Source: Bacteroidota bacterium (lineage in GTDB: Bacteria > Bacteroidota > Bacteroidia > Bacteroidales > FEN-979). From it: 11,353 nt of DNA. The notes under the pieces were generated by a model that saw only the letters and a program-made list of their open reading frames with translations, was not told the origin of the DNA and made no database searches. Positions 1-5,942 of the stretch are shown here, in pieces; position 1 is the stretch's first letter; every line of letters begins with the position of its first letter. Position numbers and translations under genes: made by a program. Where the stretch lies: positions 1 to 11,353 of the forward strand of contig JAPLDN010000293.1 in assembly GCA_026391755.1 (NCBI GenBank), read 5' to 3'.

Positions 1-27
1 GTCGGAGCAGACAATATACATATCTTG

Positions 28-90
28 TAGTGATTAGTGAATGGTAATTAGTTTCTGGTGGCTAGTGAATTTTACTGTGAACCAGTGAAT
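28..90. repeat. Degenerate heptad tandem repeat 3' of thrC
   Basis: Six consecutive 7-bp units can be read on the plus strand from 29 to 70: AGTGATT, AGTGAAT, GGTAATT, AGTTTCT, GGTGGCT, AGTGAAT. A further AGTGAAT lies at 84-90, out of phase by one base. The array ends 5 bases before the stop codon of thrC, which reads in from the right on the minus strand, so it lies in the 3' flank of that gene. The same unit recurs at 4291-4360. No ORF is credible in bases 1-95. The function is unknown. Confidence 0.55.
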
Positions 91-95
91 AATTT

Positions 96-1463
96 TCATT
101 TAAAGTTTGTATTAAGCCATGATTTGAAGTCGGAGTAATTATTTGGCAGGTCGGCAAAAAATTCAGGTTTGTTGTCGATTCCCTGCAAGCTTTGCGGAAG
201 TTCCGGGTCAAAGCCGGTAATCGTTTTAATTTCATCAGGAAATTTTGCAGGATGGGCGGTTTCCAGAGAAACACAAAGCTGGTCTTTTAAAAGCTTGTTG
301 TCCTGTTCAACTATGTATCGCATGAGCCCGGTCCATCCGACGGATCCATGGGGTTCAAGCAGGAGTTTCCAATGTTTCCATGCTTCATCGATAGTCGTTC
401 GTGTTTCAGCATCGCTTATACTTATGCCCCAAAGCTCAGTTCTCATCCTTTCCATGTCGGCTGCCCGGTGGATGATGCCTTTCTCATCCATGGTACCTCC
501 GTACAAAGCCACAAGCCTTGCAAGGTTGCTGGGATGGCCCACGTTCATGGCACTGGAGATACAATTGCGGGAAGGTTCAATTTTGCTGTACTCCCCGCTG
601 ATGAGGTACTTTGGGAACTCATCATTGTGGTTGGTTGCAATAATAAATCTTTTTACCGGGAGCCCCATTTTCAACGCAAGCATGCCTCCCATCATATCGC
701 CGAAATTTCCTGAAGGAACCGAGAAAATGATCTGTTCCCCCGGGCTTGCAAGTTTTGCATAGGCATAAAAATAGTAAACGGTCTGGGGGATTAATCGTCC
801 AATATTTATTGAGTTGGCGGATGAAAGCCCCAGGTGATCAAGCGAGGGGTCGGCAAATGCTTGTTTCACCAGGGCCTGGCAATCGTCGAATTTAGCATCA
901 AGGGCAAGAACTTTGACGTTTTTGCCCAGGGTAGTCATTTGCTTCCGCTGGCGGTCTGTGACTTCATCCTTTGGAAAGAGTACCACGATATTAATATTAT
1001 CCATGCCGTAAAAGGCATTTGCCACAGCACTCCCCGTATCTCCCGATGTTGCTGTGAGTATCAGAAGGTGGCGGTTACCGGTTTTAAGGTAATAATGCAT
1101 GAGCCTTGCCATCATCCGGGCGGCGAAGTCCTTGAAAGAGGCTGTGGGTCCGCGGTCAAGGCGCATGACGTATTTATGGCCGAATACATGTTCCAGGGGG
1201 ACTTCATAGTTATAGGAGTCCCTGGCAATAGCACTGAGTTCTTCATCTGATATCTCACCGTTAAGGAAGTATCTTGTTACAAAGTATGCGATTTCCCAGT
1301 ACTCTTTTCTTCCGAAATCCAGGATCTCTTCAGCTGGTATCCGGGGGATGGTTACCGGCAAATAAAGTCCTTTATCGGGTGCCTGTCCTTTAAGCAGGGC
1401 CTCATGGAATCTCAGGTTTCCGGCCTTGAGGTTTGTTGAAAAAAATTGAATTGGTTCGTTCAT
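96..1463 (-). CDS. thrC: Threonine synthase
   Basis: This 455-residue protein is a cytosolic PLP enzyme that converts O-phospho-L-homoserine to L-threonine, the last step of threonine synthesis. The N-terminus (FFSTN, then APDKGLYLP around residues 28-36) is the threonine synthase start domain. The PLP lysine lies in PTASFKDFAAR, with K111 as the Schiff-base residue. TSGDTGSA (139-146) is the loop that holds the cofactor phosphate, and SGNFGD and NVGHPSN follow as family motifs. Length is near the usual 430-460. ATG at 1463 places the conserved N-terminus correctly; the stop is TGA. It lies downstream of the trans-sulfuration gene, separated by 57 nt that are mostly a strong hairpin, and no Shine-Dalgarno sequence is visible. 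Its substrate shares the homoserine branch point with that neighbour, so co-regulation is plausible (inference). Confidence 0.97.
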   Translation of the reverse strand: MNEPIQFFSTNLKAGNLRFHEALLKGQAPDKGLYLPVTIPRIPAEEILDFGRKEYWEIAYFVTRYFLNGEISDEELSAIARDSYNYEVPLEHVFGHKYVMRLDRGPTASFKDFAARMMARLMHYYLKTGNRHLLILTATSGDTGSAVANAFYGMDNINIVVLFPKDEVTDRQRKQMTTLGKNVKVLALDAKFDDCQALVKQAFADPSLDHLGLSSANSINIGRLIPQTVYYFYAYAKLASPGEQIIFSVPSGNFGDMMGGMLALKMGLPVKRFIIATNHNDEFPKYLISGEYSKIEPSRNCISSAMNVGHPSNLARLVALYGGTMDEKGIIHRAADMERMRTELWGISISDAETRTTIDEAWKHWKLLLEPHGSVGWTGLMRYIVEQDNKLLKDQLCVSLETAHPAKFPDEIKTITGFDPELPQSLQGIDNKPEFFADLPNNYSDFKSWLNTNFK

Positions 1464-1472
1464 TGAGGTTAC

Positions 1473-1517
1473 ATTCTATCCGGGCCCTTCGCCTGTGGCG
1501 AAGGGCCCGGATAGAAT
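1473..1517. repeat. Perfect 21-bp inverted repeat, 3-nt loop, between trans-sulfuration gene and thrC
   Basis: The left arm 1473-1493 and right arm 1497-1517 are exact reverse complements around the trinucleotide at 1494-1496; the arm core is GC-rich (CCGGGCCCTTCGCC). Read in the direction of the flanking genes (minus strand), the hairpin begins 3 nt after the TAG stop of the upstream gene and ends 9 nt before the ATG of thrC. No U-tract follows in that direction, so it is not a standard intrinsic terminator of the upstream gene. It could act as an attenuator, an RNase barrier that changes the relative amounts of the two messages, or a small dispersed palindromic repeat. The plus strand has a T6 run at 1524-1529, but no gene reads into it from the left. 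Confidence 0.85.
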
Positions 1518-1520
1518 CTC

Positions 1521-2723
1521 CTATTTTTTGCGCTTCCCTTGTTTGCCGGCCACCTTGAAAGCCTGTGCAAGGTCGTCCAGGATATCCTTCTCATCCTCTA
1601 TCCCGATAGAGAACCTGATCATGGAAGGAGATATGCCAGCTTTCTTCATCTCCTTCTCCCCCATCGCCGAATGCGTTGTTGATGCAGGATGGGTTACAAT
1701 AGAGCGACAAGTCCCCAGATGGGTTGCGTGGGTAATGATCTTAAGCGAATCGATGAATTTGGTCGCATCCTTGTAATTACCTTCCAGCTCAAAGGAAAGC
1801 AATGAACTGCAACCTTTCATCTGGTCCTTGATCATCTTATGGTACGGATTGGATCTTAACCCGGGATAATTCACCTGCTTAACCCTGGGATGTTTCTCTA
1901 AAAAAGTGGCGACTGCCATGGCGTTGGAACAATGCTTCTCCATGCGCAGAGAAAGGGTTTCAAGCCCAAGGAGGTTAAGCCATGCATTGAATGGAGCCAT
2001 AGAGGGTCCCAGGTAGCGGATGCAGCTCTGCCTGATCCCGTCAATAAGACTTTTAGGTCCGCATATTATACCACCCAGGCTTGTCCCGTTCCCGCAAACA
2101 TACTTTGTAGTGGAATGTACGGTAACATCAGCTCCCAGGGCAATGGGCTGCTGAAGTGCCGGAGTGCATATGGTATTATCGACAACCAGCGGGAGTTTCT
2201 TCGATTTGGCCAGTCTTTCCAGGGCCGGTATATCGGCGATGAAAAGTGCAGGATTACTTGGGGTTTCCACAAATAAAAACTTTGTTTTCGGCGTTATAGC
2301 GGCTTTCCAGGCATTGATGTCCCCGGGTTTTGTCACCCAGTTGACCTTGTACCCCATTTTTTTCAGCCCGGTTTCAAACAGGCCGAACGTGCCTCCGTAA
2401 ACCCTGTTCGAGGAAACAACTTCGTCGCCGGGTGAAAGCCAGTGGTGTGACAGAAGGAAAATGGCTGCCATACCCGAAGAGGTCGCTATTGCCCCGTCGG
2501 TACCTTCAAGTGCAGCCATCCTGCGCTCGAAAAGATCTACCGTAGGATTATCCCAGCGCCCGTATGTATATCCCGGTTTCTCACCGGTAAAGATCGCAGC
2601 GGCTTCTTTTGCGTCGGCATAGGGATAGGCTACTGACTGGTACAGGGGGGTGATCATCGAACCGGGACTGAATTCGACATTCCCGGCATGAATGGCTTTG
2701 GTACTGAATCCTTGTTTTGACAT
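1521..2723 (-). CDS. PLP-dependent trans-sulfuration enzyme (probable O-acetylhomoserine sulfhydrylase / cystathionine gamma-synthase-like)
   Basis: This 400-residue protein belongs to the Cys/Met-metabolism PLP family (fold type I). Visible features are YTYGRWDNPT (52-61; Y54 and R56 should bind the neighbouring subunit's PLP phosphate), SSGMAA (82-87), the cofactor Asp in VDNT (D182), the Schiff-base lysine in HSTTKY (K207), the GTCRSIVTHPASTTH block (337-351) and the carboxylate-binding Arg in IRFSIGIED (R370). At the position where methionine gamma-lyases usually have the active-site Cys (YGCTF), this protein has Gly (VYGGTF, 109-113), which favours a sulfhydrylase or synthase over a lyase. 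Adjacency to thrC fits methionine synthesis from activated homoserine. Substrate choice (O-acetyl- or O-succinylhomoserine; sulfide or cysteine) cannot be settled from sequence alone. The C-terminus ends in a basic tail (KQGKRKK). A promoter candidate lies about 55 nt upstream. Confidence 0.9.
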   Translation of the reverse strand: MSKQGFSTKAIHAGNVEFSPGSMITPLYQSVAYPYADAKEAAAIFTGEKPGYTYGRWDNPTVDLFERRMAALEGTDGAIATSSGMAAIFLLSHHWLSPGDEVVSSNRVYGGTFGLFETGLKKMGYKVNWVTKPGDINAWKAAITPKTKFLFVETPSNPALFIADIPALERLAKSKKLPLVVDNTICTPALQQPIALGADVTVHSTTKYVCGNGTSLGGIICGPKSLIDGIRQSCIRYLGPSMAPFNAWLNLLGLETLSLRMEKHCSNAMAVATFLEKHPRVKQVNYPGLRSNPYHKMIKDQMKGCSSLLSFELEGNYKDATKFIDSLKIITHATHLGTCRSIVTHPASTTHSAMGEKEMKKAGISPSMIRFSIGIEDEKDILDDLAQAFKVAGKQGKRKK

Positions 2724-2775
2724 AGATGCATTTATTTTGGTTGATACTTATGGGCCTTTTACAGAGAGCACTTAA

Positions 2776-2806
2776 CAAAAATAAAAAATTATGCGACAAT
2801 AGTCAA
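2776..2806 (-). promoter_or_regulatory. Bacteroidetes-type promoter for the trans-sulfuration gene and thrC
   Basis: On the minus strand, TTG (2806-2804) is followed by exactly 20 nt and then TATTTTTG (2783-2776), which matches the Bacteroidetes -7 element TAnnTTTG in full. Transcription would start around 2770 and leave a leader of roughly 45 nt before the ATG at 2723. The position in a divergent intergenic region and the spacing support it; the region is AT-rich, so chance matches are possible. Confidence 0.6.
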
Positions 2807-2847
2807 GAAATTAAACTCAGGAACAGAAATTATGACCTTTCCGTATC

Positions 2848-2878
2848 TTGGTTCACAGCTCATTTTTTAGTACTTTCG
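2848..2878 (+). promoter_or_regulatory. Bacteroidetes-type promoter for lpdA
   Basis: TTG (2848-2850) is followed by 20 nt and then TACTTTCG (2871-2878), one mismatch from the Bacteroidetes -7 consensus TAnnTTTG. A start near 2885 would give a very short leader of about 15 nt before the ATG at 2901. It is back to back with the minus-strand promoter at 2776-2806; the 177-bp region between the two start codons holds nothing else that I can support. Confidence 0.6.
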
Positions 2879-2900
2879 CGGATTCACAAAATCATATTGT

Positions 2901-4289
2901 ATGAAATTTGATATCATCATCATTGGCAGCGGCCCTGGGGGGTATGTTGCCGCTATACGTGCAGCCCAGCTGGGGTTCCAGGTTGCAGTGGTCGAGAAAG
3001 CCGAACTTGGCGGAATCTGCCTGAACTGGGGCTGCATCCCAACCAAAGCGTTGCTGAAAAGCGCAACTGTGTTTCAGTATTTTCAGCATGCCACTGAATA
3101 TGGCATCTCTGCAACTGAGGCTAAAGCTGATTTCCCCGCAATTATTAAACGCAGCCGGGAAGTGGCCGAATCCATGAGCAAAGGGATACAGTTTCTTCTG
3201 AAGAAAAATAAAATTGAGCATATTAAAGGATACGGGAAAGTTAAACCGGGAAAGATAGTGGAAGTAACCGATGAAAGCGGAAAAACCACGGATTATTCTG
3301 CAACTCATATCATACTTGCCACGGGTGCCCGTTCAAAAGAACTTCCGAACCTCAAACAGGACGGTAAGAAGATCATCGGTTACCGTGAAGCTATGACCCT
3401 GCCAGTTCAACCAAAAACCATGGTCGTTGTGGGCTCCGGGGCAATAGGTTCAGAGTTCGCTTATTTTTATCATTCCATAGGCACAAAAGTGACGCTTATC
3501 GAAGTCCTTCCCAATATTGTACCTGTTGAAGATGAAGAAGTATCGAAAACGCTCGAACGCTCGTTCAAGAAAGCAGGTATGAAAGTGATGACAGGAGTAT
3601 CAGTCGAGTCGGTCGACACCAAAGGGGAGGGTTGCAAGGTAACTGTAAAGACAAAAAAAGGCGACGAGATCATTGATTGCGATATTGTGTTATCCGCCGT
3701 AGGCGTAGCAACAAATCTTGAAGGCATAGGCCTCGAAGAAACTTTGATTGCAACCGAGCGCGGCAAAGTTGTCGTTGATGATTTCTACAGGACGAGCGTA
3801 GCCGGTTACTATGCCATTGGAGATATCGTCAAAGGTCCGGCCCTGGCCCATGTAGCCTCACATGAAGGTATGATCTGCGTTGAGAAAATTGCAGGGAAGC
3901 ATGTCGAACCTCTCGATTATGGCAATATCCCGGGTTGTACTTACACCCATCCCGAGATTGCTTCGGTAGGCATGACCGAGAAAGCAGCAAAAGATGCGGG
4001 ATACGAGATACTGGTTGGGAAATTCCCATTTACCGCTTCAGGAAAAGCAACCGCTTCAGGGGCAAGGGAAGGTTTTATCAAGGTGATCTTTGACGCCAGA
4101 TACGGCGAATGGCTTGGCGCTCACATGATAGGGGAAAATGTAACGGAAATGATTGCGGAAGTTCTGGTTGCCAGGAAACTTGAAACAACAGGCAGGGAAA
4201 TCATCGAAGCTGTTCATCCCCACCCCACCATGAGCGAAGCAATCATGGAAGCAGTAGCCCAGGCATACGGGGAATGCGTACACTTGTAA
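2901..4289 (+). CDS. lpdA: Dihydrolipoyl dehydrogenase (E3)
   Basis: This 462-residue flavoprotein reoxidises dihydrolipoamide on 2-oxoacid dehydrogenase complexes or the glycine cleavage system, passing electrons to NAD+. The FAD-binding GSGPGGY motif is at 9-15. The redox disulfide lies in GGICLNWGCIPTK (C40 and C45). The second dinucleotide site is VVVGSGAIGSEFAYF (about 175-189), and YAIGD follows in the FAD-binding region. The C-terminal catalytic dyad is in HPHPTMSE (H441, E446). Length and all hallmark motifs are normal. No E1 or E2 subunit gene is next to it, so the partner complex cannot be inferred from the neighbourhood. It has its own promoter candidate, and an inverted heptad repeat begins right after the TAA stop. 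Confidence 0.97.
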   Translation: MKFDIIIIGSGPGGYVAAIRAAQLGFQVAVVEKAELGGICLNWGCIPTKALLKSATVFQYFQHATEYGISATEAKADFPAIIKRSREVAESMSKGIQFLLKKNKIEHIKGYGKVKPGKIVEVTDESGKTTDYSATHIILATGARSKELPNLKQDGKKIIGYREAMTLPVQPKTMVVVGSGAIGSEFAYFYHSIGTKVTLIEVLPNIVPVEDEEVSKTLERSFKKAGMKVMTGVSVESVDTKGEGCKVTVKTKKGDEIIDCDIVLSAVGVATNLEGIGLEETLIATERGKVVVDDFYRTSVAGYYAIGDIVKGPALAHVASHEGMICVEKIAGKHVEPLDYGNIPGCTYTHPEIASVGMTEKAAKDAGYEILVGKFPFTASGKATASGAREGFIKVIFDARYGEWLGAHMIGENVTEMIAEVLVARKLETTGREIIEAVHPHPTMSEAIMEAVAQAYGECVHL

Positions 4290-4290
4290 T

Positions 4291-4360
4291 AGCCATGAGC
4301 CATAAGCCATGAGTAAAAATCAATCACTCATGGCTCATCACTTATCACTCATCGCTTATT
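4291..4360. repeat. Inverted heptad-repeat array between lpdA and rfbC
   Basis: The left arm (4291-4314) is AGCCATG, AGCCATA, AGCCATG plus AGT on the plus strand. The right arm (4326-4356), read on the minus strand, is AGCGATG, AGTGATA, AGTGATG, AGCCATG plus AGT. The two arms face each other across an 11-nt AT-rich loop (4315-4325), and the inner 10 bp (4305-4314 with 4326-4335) pair perfectly. The array starts 1 nt after the lpdA stop. The unit resembles that at 28-90. It may serve as a 3'-end structure for lpdA, but no strong U-tract follows, so I do not call it a terminator. Confidence 0.7.
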
Positions 4361-4383
4361 TCTAATTATAATAAAATTTAAAA

Positions 4384-4926
4384 ATGGAAATCATTAAGAC
4401 TCCCCTCGAAGGCCTGCTCATCATCAAGCCCGATGTGTTTGAAGATGAAAGAGGCTATTTCTTTGAATCTTTCAACCATGGAAAATTCTTAAACCTTGGG
4501 CTGGATCTGAAGTTCATGCAGGATAACGAATCCAAATCGAAGAAAGGCGTGTTAAGAGGCCTTCATTTCCAGGCCCCTCCGTTTGCCCAGGGCAAACTTG
4601 TAAGGGTGATGCGGGGATCGGTTCTTGATGTTGCAGTGGATATACGTAAAAATTCACCTACCTACGGAAAATGGGAATCCATCGTTCTTTCGGGCCAGAA
4701 TAAATGGATGTACTGGATACCCGAGGGATTTGCGCATGGTTTTGCCACGCTTGAAGATGATACTATCTTCTTCTACAAATGCACAAATATTTATAACAAA
4801 GCATCCGAGGGAAGCATTTTATGGAACGACACCGGCCTTAATATCAACTGGGGCCTGCAGGATCCTGTAATTTCTGACAAGGATAAAATATCAGAGAAAT
4901 TCAAAGACTTTACTACTCCTTTCTGA
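4384..4926 (+). CDS. rfbC: dTDP-4-dehydrorhamnose 3,5-epimerase
   Basis: This 180-residue cupin-fold enzyme epimerises C3 and C5 of dTDP-4-dehydro-6-deoxyglucose, the third step of dTDP-L-rhamnose synthesis for cell-surface glycans. The catalytic base is the His of LRGLHFQ (H61) and the catalytic Tyr is in FFYKCTNIY (Y131). DVAVDIR (82-88), the YWIPEGFAHGF strand (110-120) and the ILWND block (145-149) are all family hallmarks, and the length is standard. The leader upstream of the ATG is A-rich. The other rhamnose-pathway genes (rfbA, rfbB, rfbD) are not in the window, so this copy is separated from them here. It ends 2 nt before the lytic transglycosylase start, which suggests one transcript. 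Confidence 0.97.
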   Translation: MEIIKTPLEGLLIIKPDVFEDERGYFFESFNHGKFLNLGLDLKFMQDNESKSKKGVLRGLHFQAPPFAQGKLVRVMRGSVLDVAVDIRKNSPTYGKWESIVLSGQNKWMYWIPEGFAHGFATLEDDTIFFYKCTNIYNKASEGSILWNDTGLNINWGLQDPVISDKDKISEKFKDFTTPF

Positions 4927-4928
4927 CA

Positions 4929-5930
4929 ATGAAACAAAACCTGAAATTACCTCTTTTAATCATCACCCTGCTTGCATTAGCCGCCATGCTGGTATTTGCG
5001 GTCTTAGTTCAGAACAACCCGGCAAGGGATTACAGGGAAGTGGCACAACGTTCTTACCGTATTTTCGCCCCGGAATGTCCGGGAACCGCCGATTTTGCAG
5101 GTGAGAAGATGCCTCTTGAACTGTTTTATGTAAAAGAAAGCCTCGACAGGGAAATCATGATCAATACGTTCATGCATGCGTCGACAATATTGATGTTTAA
5201 GCGGTCCAACCGCTGGTTCCCGCTCATCGAACCCATATTGAAAAAGAATCATGTGCCGGATGACTTCAAATTCCTTGCTCTTGCCGAAAGCAATTTCTAC
5301 AACGCAGTTTCCCCTTCCAAAGCCGAAGGGTTTTGGCAGTTCCTGAAGCCGACGGCAATACATTTCGGCCTTGAAGTGAATGAGGAAGTTGATGAACGGT
5401 ACAATGTGGCCAGATCAACTGAAGCAGCCTGTAAGTATTTCCTTGAATCCTATGCAAAATACGGGGACTGGACACTGGTTGCGGCATCGTTCAACCGCGG
5501 ACAGGACGGCCTTAGTGACGCTGTTTCCGACCAGAAAGCGAAAAGCTTTTACGAACTCTACCTCAACGACGAAACCTCAAGATATATATACAGGATCGTT
5601 GCACTTAAGGAGATCTTTAACCATCCTGTAAAATACGGGCTGTACCTGAGAGCCGGTGATTTTTACCCGGTAATCCCGACTTACTCCATCCAGGTTGATT
5701 CACCCATTCATGACCTTCCCGCTTTTGCTGTTAAAAATAAGGTGACATACAGGATTCTCCGGGATTTTAATCCCTGGCTGAAGAAGTACACTCTCACGAA
5801 TAAGCTTAAAAAGACATACCAGATCATTCTTCCCAAAGAAGGGGCGATGAATACCGGGTTTCTGCAAAAGAGTTTGCCGGCTTCAGAGACTTATTTCCAC
5901 GACACTTTGAGAATCAACGAAATCCATTAA
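4929..5930 (+). CDS. Membrane-anchored lytic murein transglycosylase (MltD-like)
   Basis: This 333-residue protein probably cleaves the MurNAc-GlcNAc bond of peptidoglycan in the periplasm. A single hydrophobic segment at about 7-27 looks like an uncleaved signal anchor; there is no clear lipobox Cys. The SLT/lysozyme-like domain follows: catalytic Glu in LALAESNF (E120), then SKAEGFWQF (130-138), where the family usually has GLWQF, and VAASFNRG (184-191), where the family usually has AAYNAG. The C-terminal 70 residues (the NPWLKKYTL region, then a YQIILP strand) resemble the linker that follows the catalytic domain in MltD proteins, but I see no full LysM repeat. It lies 2 nt after rfbC and 12 nt before uvrA, in the same frame as uvrA. 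The exact subfamily is uncertain. Confidence 0.87.
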   Translation: MKQNLKLPLLIITLLALAAMLVFAVLVQNNPARDYREVAQRSYRIFAPECPGTADFAGEKMPLELFYVKESLDREIMINTFMHASTILMFKRSNRWFPLIEPILKKNHVPDDFKFLALAESNFYNAVSPSKAEGFWQFLKPTAIHFGLEVNEEVDERYNVARSTEAACKYFLESYAKYGDWTLVAASFNRGQDGLSDAVSDQKAKSFYELYLNDETSRYIYRIVALKEIFNHPVKYGLYLRAGDFYPVIPTYSIQVDSPIHDLPAFAVKNKVTYRILRDFNPWLKKYTLTNKLKKTYQIILPKEGAMNTGFLQKSLPASETYFHDTLRINEIH

Positions 5931-5942
5931 GCTTTCCATTCA

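Noticed and set aside
28..90. CRISPR array
   Set aside because: Units are 7 bp, contiguous and degenerate with no spacers, and there are no cas genes nearby.
169..1250. Plus-strand ORFs of 121-197 aa opposite thrC
   Set aside because: They are antisense to a strongly conserved threonine synthase and show no recognisable domain; they are frame shadows.
1473..1529. Hairpin plus T6 run as a plus-strand intrinsic terminator
   Set aside because: No plus-strand gene reads into it from the left, and the T run is separated from the stem by 6 nt; the genes here run on the minus strand.
1521..2723. Methionine gamma-lyase as the identity of the trans-sulfuration enzyme
   Set aside because: The usual active-site Cys of that enzyme is Gly here (YGGTF), and the location next to thrC favours biosynthesis; not fully excluded.
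2726..2911. 61-aa plus-strand ORF across the divergent intergenic region
   Set aside because: It overlaps both promoter candidates and the lpdA start, has no recognisable motif, and its composition is that of AT-rich non-coding DNA.
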